64,000 bases of DNA from assembly GCA_036503555.1 (NCBI GenBank), contig DASXWQ010000026.1, forward strand, positions 62,001-126,000, read 5' to 3'. How positions within the stretch are numbered: the first letter of the stretch is position 1; every line of letters begins with the position of its first letter. Below, in pieces: positions 48,701-60,700 of the stretch. The translations under genes were made by a program, and so were the position numbers. This DNA is from Actinocatenispora sp036503555 (GTDB taxonomy: Bacteria > Actinomycetota > Actinomycetes > Mycobacteriales > Micromonosporaceae). The notes beneath the pieces are model-generated. The model saw nothing but the letters and a program-made list of their open reading frames with translations, was not told the origin of the DNA and made no database searches.

Positions 48701-51700
48701 TGGACGGCGGGGCCGGCGGCGACCGGGGCGGGCGGAGTCTCGTCGCTGAACGGTCGCTCCGGCTCCGCCGGAACGGCCCAACCGAGGTCGTCGCCGGTCA
48801 GCAGCTCACCGTCGTACCGTACGGCGGCCCACGTCTCGCTGCCGTCGGCGTCGAGGACCAGCGCGGCCACCGCGGACACCTCGCCGCGCAGCGACTCGGC
48901 CAGCGCCGACAGCATCTCCGGCGTGATCGTGCGCAGGTAGCCGTTGCCGGTGTTGAGGCGCAGCACCGTGTGCGCGCCGAACTCCAGCTGTCCGTCCGCG
49001 CGCAGCGCCAGCAGCGCCTCGCCCAGCTCCGCCGGGTACAGCGGGTGGGCGCCGTCCGCCGCCGGCACGTGGAACCGCGTGTCCCCGTACGCGGCGCGGC
49101 GGAGGTCGAGCGTGACCACGCCCTCCTCGGCCGGTAGCCGCGGCGCCGTCGGGTCGAGCGACCAGCCGTCCTCCTGCTCGCTGAGGACCTCGGTGAGGGC
49201 GTCGGCGTTCCAGCGAGCCCGCTCGGCCCGCCACGCCGTGGTGTCGAACAGGGCGCGTTCGCGGCTCGGCAGGACCACCCACCAGCGGCCGTCGGCCACG
49301 CTCGCCGGCCGGGCCTCGACGCTCGCCGGGTCGAGCGCGGCCAGGTGCCGCTTGCCGGCGCTGTCCAGCCACGTCACCGTGTCCGGTACGACGACCGGGA
49401 AACCCGCCTCCGCCGCCATGTCGTCCGCCAGGCCGAGCGCCGAGCAGCCGTCGACGACCAGCGCCCGGCCGGCGTTGGCGGTGCCGAGCAGCTCCCGCAG
49501 CACCGTGCCCGCCTGGCGGCCGGTCAGCGTGTACCCGCCCTGTCGTGCCCGGTGGCCCGCATCGTCCGTGCCCCACCGGCCGCCCAGGTAGATGCGCTCC
49601 CCGTCGGACTCGACGCGGACCACCGTGTGGTCGTCGGCGCGCAGGTCCGAACGCTGCGGCGGCTGGCCGCCCGGCTCCTCCGGCCCCACCAGCCGGTACT
49701 CGCCGTTCGGGAGACGACGCAGGAACGCCGCGGCGACCGTCAGCGCCTCCTCGTCCGCCAGGGGCCGCGGCGCGCCGTCGGCCGGCGCCGAGGCGACGAG
49801 CGCGTCGGCGGTCCGGTCCACCAGCCCGCTCAGCGCCGCCCACCGCGCCGCCGTCGCCCGCCGCTGCGCCAGGACGAGCTGGAGGTGCCACGGCGACGGG
49901 TCGTACCCGTACCGGTTGCGGACCAGGTTGGCCATGCCCATGGCCTGGGCCTGCTCGACCGAGTTCGTCCGCCCGAGCACCGTCCCCGCGTACGTGTGGG
50001 CGAGCATGCTCGGCGACGTGCCGAACAGCGCCAGCCACATGTTGTGGCCGTGGACCAGGCCGCTGACCGCCTGGTTGGTCACCGCCGGCAGCCGCGTCCG
50101 CAGCGCGTTGTCCATGTAGGCGCGGCGGTCGGCCGGGCCCAGCGGCACCTCCGACCACCAGTCGACGAACCGCTCCATTTCGTCGAGGAGCGCGGGGAAA
50201 CCGGCCTGGGCGTCGGCGCCGGGCACCGCGAACACCATGTGCACGTCGAGCTGCACCGGCCACATCGTCACGCTGCCCGGATCGGTCTCCGACAGGTCGC
50301 CGTGGACCACCCGGAAGATCAGCTGCGCCGGCGGATGCGCCGTGAGCACCCGCTTCGTCCCGGACTCGATCGGACTGATCATCGCCACGTACGTGTCCGT
50401 GTCGATCGCGGTCAGCGAACGCAACCGCTCGATCCGGTCGACCAGTGTCCCGTCGTGCACCATCCGGCGGAATCCGTCGGTCACCGCCTCCGGCGAGACC
50501 GGCGACAGCTCACCCAGCTCGGTGAGGATCGGTCCCAGTGCGGCGGCAAAGGCGGGATCCTCCGCCCGGGACTCGACGAACTCGGCCTGCCGCGCGACCG
50601 CGGCGTGGAACTGCCGCTCGTCGTACGCCGGCGTCTGGTAGACGTCCTCCGGCGTGTAGTCCACGTCGGCCCGGTGCTGCTGCAGGTAGGCCGTGCTCTC
50701 CCGCTGTAGCTCGTTGTGCGTGATCGCGGTCTCGGTCACGCCCTCCGTCGCCGCGTTCGCCGCGGACTGCGCGTCGTACGCCAGCGCGACCTCGTTGCCC
50801 TCGGCCAGCAGGATCGGCGTGACGAGGAAGTCCATCGCCGCGTCGCCGCCGGACTTCTTCATCGGGCCACGCAGCCGCCGGGACCGGAAGATGCGCGCGA
50901 TGCGCGCGATGTTCTCGGCCCGGGCGATCAGCTCGTCGTACAGGCCCTCGACGGACGACCACTCGGTCGAGACGTTGAGCTGGAGGGCGTCGTACCCCTT
51001 GACGACGAGCTGCGCCCGGCCCGGCTCCATCGTGTCGAGCAGCTTCACGTCGACGGTGAACCGGCGCCTGCGCACCCGCCACTTGCCCGGCCGCAGTGCC
51101 ACCCGTACCCGCAGCGGGACGTCCGTGCCCAGGTCACTGACCGTCAGGTCCGGATGGCCGCCGAGCGCCTGGGCCACGGCGAAGCGCACCTGCTTGGGAA
51201 GCAGGACGTTCGGCTCCGACTCACCGGTCAGGGTGCGGATCCGGGCCGCCACGCCCAGGCCCTCGCGGATCTCGCGGCGCAGCAGGTTCATCTCGACCCG
51301 GATCTGGGTCTTGTTCCACGCGGCGTACGGGTTGTCGCGGAAGCCGAACAGGTGGCTCTTGTTCTTCCACGTCGCGATGACGTCGACCAGCTTCTCCCAC
51401 GGCTGGACTGCGCCGCGGGTCAGCCGGCGGGACGCGTCGTTGGCGGTGACGATGCGGGCCAGCTCGGGGTTGTGCATGAGCATGCCGACCACGTACCAGA
51501 CGGCGCCGGCGACGATCGGCGCGCTGAGCCACGCCGCCACCATCGTGCGTACCCGGCTGGGCACGAGCGACGGGATCTTCCGGCGGAGGCTGAGCAGCTC
51601 CTTGAACTGACCGAGCATGGACTCCGCGACCGCGACGGGGTCGGCGTCGCCGGCCGCGGTGTCATACATGTTCGGCGAGACCAGCACGGTGAACACGGCG

Positions 51701-54700
51701 TTGTGGCTGAGCGCCGAGAACTCCTCCAGCCGGAAGCCGGCAACCGGCAACCGGCCGACGTCAGCGGCCAGCGCCAGCCGCTCCACGCCGCGCCCCGCGG
51801 GCAGCTCCACCTGGACCTGGCCCGTCGCGTCGTCGTACTCGATGTGCGCACCGGCCAGCAGCGTGCGGAGCAGGTCGTCCATGTGCCGGCGCGCGTCGTC
51901 GGGCGGCAGCTCGTCGAAGCCGGGTATGGGACGCCCGTCGGCGGCGTCCTGCAACCGCTGGGCCAGCAACGGAAGCGCCTCCGCGCTCCGCCGCGCCAGC
52001 CGCTCGGTCTGCTCCTCGGTGAGCTTCTGCACCTCGCCGCTCTCGTTGCGGCCGAGTTCGGTGAGCAGCTGGCCGCGCGACGGGTTCCCGGCGAGCCTGG
52101 TCAGCTCGCGCTCCCGGCGCTGCGCGGCGAGCACGTTCTCCCGGGTGAACACGTACGCCAGCGGGCCGGAGACCAGCGCCTCGATGATCGACCGCGCCAC
52201 GGGCCCGGCCCACATCGCCGGGCCACCGCCCATCGACATGAGGACCGTGACGATGCCGGCGAGCGTGGCCGGGCTGGCGTCCCGGCGCCAGTGGGAGACC
52301 ACCGTGCTGACGACGGACTTCCATTCCGACGCCAGCCGCTCCACCTCGGCACGCACCGCCGTGGCAAGCTCCTCCGGATCCGCGTTCGGGTTGGCGATCA
52401 GCCGGAACTGGCTGCCCATCACCAGCTTGCTGTGCACCGTACGGCCGGCCGGTGTGCGGCCCTGGGTCAGCGCAACCGTGAACCCGACCGTCTCGAACGG
52501 CCCCTCCTTCGGCGAGACCAGCAGCACGTCCTGGTAGAGCGGGTCGGTCAGGTCGACGACCGGCGGCGTCGCGTACTCGCCGGCCGGGACGTGGTCGTGC
52601 AGCACCGGCGCCTCGTCCGTCGGCGCCACCACGACACCGTCGATCGTGTCGCCGAGCAGCGCCGCCCGCATCGTCGCCACCGCCGCGCGCGGGCTGTCCG
52701 CCGGGCGGCCCAGCCGTACGAGCAGGTCCATCGCGGCGGCGCCGTCCGGCTGCTCGGCGAGCCAGGCGCGCACCCAGCCGCGTCGCGTCTCCGCCTCCGG
52801 GACGCTCTCCTCGACGCCCATGCCGAAGTCCCGGCCGTACGCCGCGCCGTGCAGCAGCTCCCGCAGCGCCTCCTCGGCCGCGTGCCACTGGTCGACCAGT
52901 GCCCACACGTCCTCGCGTACCGGCAGATCGGCGAGCCGCATGTCGTGCAGCAGCGGCCGGCCGTCCGGGACGAGGTCACCGACGAGCACGCGCAGCCGGA
53001 TCCGCAGCATGTCGAGCCGCTCCGCCAGCTCCAGTAGCCGCCGCAACCGGGCCAGGTCGTGCTCGGTGAATTCGGGCCGCTTCGTGGGGTTCAGCTCGGC
53101 GCGGAGCGCGGCGGCGTCGTCCGGTCGGCCCGGCTCGGGCAGCTCCGCGTCGTCGCCGGTCGCGACGACCTCGCCGGTCAGTACTGTCTTCTCCGAGTCG
53201 GGCTGCCCGGTCCGCTCCGTCTCCTCCGTCTGCTCCGGCTCGACGGGCTGGACGGGCTGCTCGGGCTGGACCGGCGGCGGCAGCGCACCGATCGTGGGGC
53301 CCGGCTCGGGCGCGGCGTGGCGGGGTTCGCCCGATCCGCCGGTACGCGGGTCCGGGGCGCCGCCGGGGAGGGCGTGCCGCGGACCCGGCCCCGCCGGAAG
53401 CGCGGCGGCCTCCTCCGGGGTGACCGTGCCGAGGGTACGCGGCGACAGGTCCTGCGGCAGCTTGTCGTCCTCGAACTCGCGCATCACGAACGGAATGGCG
53501 CGCAGGGCGTTGGTGAAGCTCGCCGGGCCGTTGTTCGGGTCGGGGTCGCCGGGGTTGACCACGACCAGCGGGTGGGCACCGCCGAGCGCGAACGCGGCCA
53601 TGTTGCGCACGGCCGTCTCGTCGTCCCAGTACGACGGGTGGCCCTGCGCCTCGCCGGCCGACAGCCGCGTGACGCCCGGCTGCCAGGAGTTGCGCCCGAA
53701 CGGGTGCGTCTGGGCGGTCATGTCCCGCGAGTTGAACATGGTGTACACGTCGCTGCCGGGCACCGAGACGGGCGAGCCGGTCATCAGCACCGGGATGCCG
53801 GCGAACGTGTCGGGGCGGTTCTCCCGCAGGTCCCGTGCGACCCGGTTGGCGTAGCTGTGCGACTGGATGGTCAGGCGGGTGCCGGGCCGGACCTCCAGCT
53901 GCACGGCCAGGGTCAGCGCCTCGGCGGTGTCGGCGACGGCGCGGACCCGGGACTGCGGCACCGTGCCCGGCACACCCTGCGGCAGGTGCGGCGGCAGCGC
54001 CGTCAGCAGGGCCAGCCCGGGGTCGCTGCCGACCATCGCGGCCGCCGCGTCGTGGACGATCTCGGTGCGACGGACCTGGTACGGCAGGGTCCGCAGGCTC
54101 TGCCAGGTGCCGGCCCAGAACTGCATGGCCGCGGCGGCGTCGGCGAGGTCGGCGCCGACGAGCTCCACCACGTGGCCGAGGCCGTCCGGGTCGATCTCCA
54201 GGTGGACGAACCGGCGGCGCTGCATGACGATCCGCACCGTGCCGTCCGGCAGCCACACCTTGCGGGCCACCGGCGTCGCCATGAACACCAGGGTGTTCAG
54301 CAGCTCCGACAGGGAACGGAACGCCGGATCGTCGTCCTCGGCGAGGTGGAGGGCATCCAGCTCGGCGGAGCGGGCCGCCAGCCTGGCCCGTACCACCTCG
54401 ATCCCCGCGTCCAGCGTCCTGTCGTTGGCGCGGATCGCGTCGGGGCTGAGCACGCCGGGCACCGCGCCGACCAGCTCCGGGCGCGCGTCGACCGCGGCGT
54501 CGCGTACCGCCGGGTCGGCGCCGGCCCACAGCGCGTGCACCGCGAGTACCCGGGCGCTGGTGGACAGGTCGGGATCGTCGCGCAACTCCTGGAGCCGGGC
54601 AAGCAGGTCGGCGACCGGGTCCGGCGCGGGTGCCGGCGAGCCGGCGTCCGGATCTCCGGACGGCGGCGCGGCCGGGGGCGCCGGCGACTCACCGGGCGCG

Positions 54701-57700
54701 GACTCCAGCTCCGACGTCGCCGCGGGCGCGGGCGGGGTCGGTGGCGGTCCGTCCGGGCCGTCGGGTGGCGGCGGGCCCTCGTCCGGCCAGTCCGGCCGCG
54801 GCCGGCCGGTCAGCTCGGCGAGGTGGGACTGGCGGGCGTCGAGCCGTTCCAGCCGGATCGCCAGGCTGGCGGTCAGGAACGCGCCGAGCTGCACCCGGAA
54901 CGGCGACACCGAGTAGCCGTAGTAGTCCCGGATCCGGTTCGCCATCCACTTGGAGATCTCCGTGCCCAGGTTGTGCCAGCGGGCGGAGGCCGAGGTCAGG
55001 TAGATGCTCAGCATCGCCGTCGGAATCTGCTCCGCCACGTGCGCGGGGGTCAGGTCGGTCAGGGCCATCGTGGTGAACCGGTTGAGGATGGCACCGCCCT
55101 GCCAGAACGTGAGCTGTTTCAGGTGCTCGCCCAGACCCGGGACGCCCGTGGCGCCGCGGCGAGCCATCTCCGCGACCCGCTGTACGCCTTCGGCCGTGGC
55201 CGCGAACCCGTCGCGGGCGTCGGCGGTCCCGGAGACCGCGTACCAGTCCGCGTCGTCCTCGCCGCGCAGGAACAGCGTCCGGTCCGGCAACTCCGCCGGG
55301 TCGTGGTCGATGCCGAGCCGGTCCATGATCGCGGGCAGGTCCTCGACCATCTCGGCCGGGATGTACCGGATCAGCAGCGTCTCCGGGTGCTGGCCGCCGG
55401 CGAGCGCCTTGCGCCGCGACTCCGCCCGCTCGACGACCACCTTGTACAGGTTGTCGCCGAGGTACTCGACGTCGAGGTCGGCACCGAACCCGCCGTCGGC
55501 GACGAACTGCCGGAACCGTGCGGACAGCTCCTCCGGCGGCAGCGGTGCATCGGCGAGGTCGGCCGCCAGGGCGCTGATCTCGTCCGCCACGTGGGCATGC
55601 GCGGGATCCGCGGCGTCCTGCTCGGCCTGAGCCCGGATCAGCTCGCCGCTCTGGCGCAGGGTCCGGTAGCCGGTCCGGGTGAGCGCGTCGTAGTCCGCCG
55701 GTACGGCGTGCGCCAGCTTCGTCGCCGCCGTGTAGACGTCACCTTCCTTCTCGAACTCCTTGCGGATCGTGAACATCTGACTGACGCCCTCAACGGTCGC
55801 AGCCGTCGCGGCGCCCGCCTCGTTCGGGATCGCCGCGGTGTTGCCCTGGGCGATCGCCGCGAGCAGGTTGATCGCCGCGGTCCCGAAGGCGGGTACCGCT
55901 GCCCGCTTCGCCAGCTCCGTCTTCCGCCGCGGCGCCATGTACTTCTCGGCGGACATGACGTCGAGCAGGATGCGTCGGACGACCGGCGCGATGTCGCCGT
56001 GCGGCCAGTCCGGCGCGACCAGCAGCGTCACCACATGCGTCTCGGTACGGACGACGCGCACCGAGTCCGGCGGTACGCCCGGGTCGGTGGCGACGCGGAA
56101 CGTGAGCGTCGGGCGCAGCCGGTGCGCGAACCGGCGCACCGCGACCGGCGCGCACCGTACCTGCACGGTGCGCCAGTGCCGACCGTCGGCATCGTCCTCG
56201 AAGTCCCAGGACCCGGTGATCCCCGACGTCGCGTCGATCGCGTCGGCCAGCGCCCAGGACGCCTTCGAGGCGACGCTGCCCGGCCCGTCCGGGACCGCCT
56301 CGGACGCGGCTGGGAGCTCGACCGTGGCCGGCAGGCCGCCGGACACTTCGCCGTGGAGGCGTGCGACGGCCTCGACCACGGCGGCGAGTTGGGCGCGCTG
56401 CTGGCCGCCGACGCGTACCCGGACCGGCAGTGCGGTGATCTGGGTGAACTCGGTCCGGGCCTTCATCTGCTCGTGGCTGAGGCGGTCGGCGAGCTTGGTG
56501 GCCAGCACCTGCTGGGTCTCGGCGTCCGCCGCGGCGATCCGGTACGCGATCAGTCGCGAGAGCAGCGGCGCGAGCAGACCGGGGTCGTGCAGCATGAACA
56601 GGCTGATCCAGATGTTGACCAGCAGCTCGAAGGAGAGAACCAGGCCCTGCGCCTTGGCGTGCGTGCCGAAGCCGGGGATGCTCCGGAACATCCAGGACGC
56701 CTGGTAGACCACATCGGCGAACTGGTCCGTGAGAGCGCCCCAGATCGCCGCGTCCGCGTCGTCGCCCTCGGGCAGGCGGGCCGTCACCTTCCCCGCGTTC
56801 AGCTGGTAGTCGAGGGTCTTACCGGAGCGGGAGACGCTGCCGTCGACGAGGTACTGCGTCCACTCCTCGGTGTCGCCCACCTCGGGGCGGACCGACAGCT
56901 TCTCCCCGGACGGGAGGGTGAACGTCAGCACCCGCTCGTCGGCGTCCCACGAGGCGTCGGTGAGTCCGGCGATGAAGCCGGCGGTCTCGTCGGTCAGGGC
57001 GTCCGGGCTGATCGAGCCGGGCTGGGCGCCGGGCTGTCCGGCGAGCTCGGCCGGCAGGTCGGCGACGGGTTTCCCGTCCGGGCGTCGCGCGACCAGCGTC
57101 TTGTCGCGGAGCGACTCGGCCAGCCGGCGCATCGCCGCGTCGACCCTCGCCCGGTACGCCGCGCTCTCCTCGTCGGTGAGCGGCGGTGTCGTGACGAGCG
57201 CGGGGACCGGCTCGACGGTGACACCGAACTGCGCCGCGATCGGCGCGAGCAGCTCCGACACGGCATGCATGTCGTCGGCGAGTTGCTGCACCGTCGGCTT
57301 CAGGCTGGTGTCCATCATCCGGCGGTGCCGGTTGCGCTCCCGCTGGAAGGTCATGCTGAACCGGTACCAGTGCAGCCCGCTGAAGATCGTGTTGAACCCG
57401 GCGTTGGCCGCGATGCCGAGCAGCGCGACGGGGTCGACCTCCAAACCGTCCAAGTGCGCGACCTCGTCGACCCCGTACGGCAGCGCCGCGGCGGCGAGGC
57501 CGGCCACCGCCGGCTCCGCGACCTGCCGCACCACGGTGCGTGCGGGGACGAGCGGGGTACGCCACTCGCTGACGGAGGCGGCGACGGCGCTGTCCCAGGC
57601 GCGCTGCTTCGCGGCCTGCGAGCTGCCGCGCGCCACGGTGAACACGACGACCTTGCCGTCGGTCGACCAGTGCCGGCGCAGCACCTCGTCCGGCTTCAGC

Positions 57701-60700
57701 AGGGTCGGGTCGGCCAGGGCGGTCGTCTCGTCGGGCGCGACGTCGGCGGACTCCAGCACGACCGCGAAGCCGGGCCGGGTCAGCTTGACCAGGTCCAGGC
57801 CGCGTCGGCGCAGCGCGGCCATGCCGGCCGTCCACTCCACCTCGTACACGTTCCGGAAGGTCGGGACGTCGAAGACGTCCGTCTCCAGTGGCCGGTGCTG
57901 GTGGATCGCCATCGACCGCTGCGTGATCGGCTTCTCGGGAACCGGCCGCAGCGAGGTCTTGGCCGACGTGCCCTTCCACGTGACGGTCGGCGGGCGGTTC
58001 TTCGCCAGCATCCGCAGGCCGGCCAGGTCCGGGTCCATTGCCTGCCGCCAGCGGCGAAGGTGCTCGAGCAACGCCCGACCGGAGTCCGGCAGTCGCAACC
58101 CGCGCCCCGGCTGCGCGAACGCCCAGCGCAGCCGCTCGGCGCGGACCTCCGCGCCGGGCAGGCTCTCCTCCAGGCCCAGCGCCCCCATCGCCCGGCGGAT
58201 CCGCGTCTCGGTCGCCTGCACGGTACGGATCAGCAGCCGGATCCGGCCCGGCGCGTCGCCGCGGTGCAGCCGCCAGTCGAACGCGTGGCCCAGCTTCCCC
58301 GGGTACCCGGCGGCGTTGAGCGCGGTCACGGCCTGCTCGTGCTCGAACAGCAGCCGGTTCAACGCCCGCAGCAGCCGCCAGTCCGTCTCCGTCAGCGGGG
58401 CGTCGTCGGCTGGGACGAGGCCCGGCCGGAACAGCGACGGCTCCGTGTCCGCCGCGACCACCTCGTCGAACAGCCGGCCGTCGGGGGCGATCCGGTGGCC
58501 GCCGACCGCGCCGCGCGGACCGGTCGTACCCAGGTGGATCTCGGCGCCGAGCGCCCGCGCCAGCAGCCGGGCGAACTCGACCGGCGGCAGCTCCGTCCCG
58601 TCCGCAGCGACCGGGTTCGGCCCCATGCCCGCCGGGTCGGTGTAGAGCCGGACCACCGGGTACTCCCGCGGGTCCAGGCCGGCGCGGTCCCGGACCAGGG
58701 CCGCGACCGCCTCGACGAACCGCCACGGGCCGGCGGCGAAGTCGAGCCCCGCTGCCACCTCGGCCCGCAGGTCGTCGAGGACGAAGCCGGGTACCTCGGA
58801 CTCGCCGGCGAGGCGGCGACGCAACCCGGCCACCCGGCCGCGTCGCTCGCCCGCCAGGTGAACGGCGTCGGTGTCGGCCCCGACCAGGGCCAGCGGGACG
58901 CTGCCGAGGTCGCCGTCGAGCAGGTCGCGCATCGCGGCCAGGGCACGCTGCGGGACCCGCAGGTACACGTACCCGGTGGGGCCGTGCGGGAGTCGCCGTG
59001 TCGTGTCGGTCCGCGCCGCGTCGCCGTCGGTGTGCGTCGCGGCGAACGCGCTGTGCGCCAGCATCCGCACGACCACCATCGGCCCGTGCGGCCCGGTGCC
59101 GGCCGACGGGTCGACGACCTGTAGATCCGAGAACGTCAACCAGCCGCGTACCGAGACGCGCCGGCCGCCGTGGTCGGACAGCCAGAACCGGTCCAGCACC
59201 GCGCCGTCCGGCGTCGCGAGCCCCGCCACCAGCTCCGCCACGCGCGACGGCGCCGTCATGTCGGCGATACGCGGCCCGTGCCGCGCCACCATCCGTCCGC
59301 CCACCAGCTCGGTCAGCAGGGTACGCAGCGCGTCCGGGTACCGCTCGGTCTCGATGTGGAGGACCTCGGTGCCGGCCGGCAGGCGGCGCAGCACCCGCAG
59401 ATCCGGCAGCGCCTCCGGGCCGTCCGTGGGCACCTGGAACGGGACGGTGCCCGCGGCGGTCGGGTCGCCGTCGCCGGCCGGCGCCGGCACGACCGGACCG
59501 GCCGGGGCAGAACCAACGGTCGAGTCGTCGTCGTCCGGCTCCGGCATGACCGGGTCGGCCGGGGCAGGACCGACGATCGGGTCACCGTCGGGCGGCGGTG
59601 CCACCGGACCGGCCGGGGCAGGACCACCGGTCGGGTCACCGCCGTCGTCGGGTGCCGGCCCGAGGGGGTACGGCGGGCGGGGCCCGCCGGTCAGGTCGGT
59701 GTGCCGGGTCCGGTGCCTGTCGAGCCGGGCGAGGCGGATGGCCAGGCTGGCGGTCAGGTACGCGCCGAGCTGCACCCGGAACGGCGACGCCGAGAACCCG
59801 TAGTAGTCCCGGATCCGGCCCGCCATCCACTTGGAGATCTCGACGCCCAGGTTGTGCCAGTTGTTGGACAACGAGGACAGCAGGACGCTGAGCGCCGCCG
59901 CGGGGATCTGCTCGGCCACGTGCGTCGGCGTGAGCTCCGTGACGGCCATCGTGGTGAAGCGGTTGAGGATCGCCCCGCCCTGCCAGAAACTCTCCTGCTT
60001 CAGGTGCTCGACCTGGCCGGGTATGCCGGTGGCGCCGCGGCGGGCCATCTCCGCGACCTGCCGGAAGCCTTCGGCCGTCGCGGCGAACCCGGCCCCGGCG
60101 TCGGCGGTACCGGAGATCGCGTACCAGTCGGCGTCGTCCTCGCCGCGCATGAACAGCGTGCGGTCCGGCAGCTTGTCCCGGTCGTACTCGGCGCCCGTGC
60201 GGTCGAGGATCTCGGGCAGGTCCTCGACCATCTCGCTGGGTATGTACCGCACCAGCAGGATCTCCGGGTGCCGGCCGACGGTCAGCGCCTTGCGCCGCGT
60301 CTCGGCCCGCTCGACGACCACCTTGTACAGGTTGTCGCCCAGGTACTCGACGTCGAGGTCGCCGAGCCCACCGTCGGCGACGAACCGGCGGAACCGTGCG
60401 GACAGCTCCTCCGGCGGCAGCGTCTGGTCGGCGGCGACCTCGCCCGCGAGGGCGGTCAGCTCGTCGGCCACACCGGCGTGGGCGGGAGCCGCGGCGTCCC
60501 GCTCGACCTGGTTGCGGAGCAGTTCGGTGCTCTCCGACAGGGTCCGGTAGCCGGTCGCGCTGAGCGCGTCGTAGTCCGCCGGTACGGCCTGGGGCAGCTC
60601 GATGAGCGAGGTGAAGAAGTCGCCGTCCTTGTCGAACTCCTTGCGGATGGAGAACATCCTGCTGAGGCCCTCGACCGTGGCAGCCGTCGCGGTACCCGCC

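Noticed and set aside
53059..59124. Very long plus-strand open frame (about 2,000 codons), and similar ones at 37984-43893, 12739-16275 and 18154-21885
   Set aside because: These are antisense to the giant gene, with Arg/Gly/Val/Gln-rich composition, no domains, and phasing that follows the G/C third-position bias of the real frame. They are shadows.
59470..59690. Tandem repeats considered as a CRISPR-like array
   Set aside because: The repeat is coding, in frame, Pro/Gly-rich, with no unique spacers of constant length.
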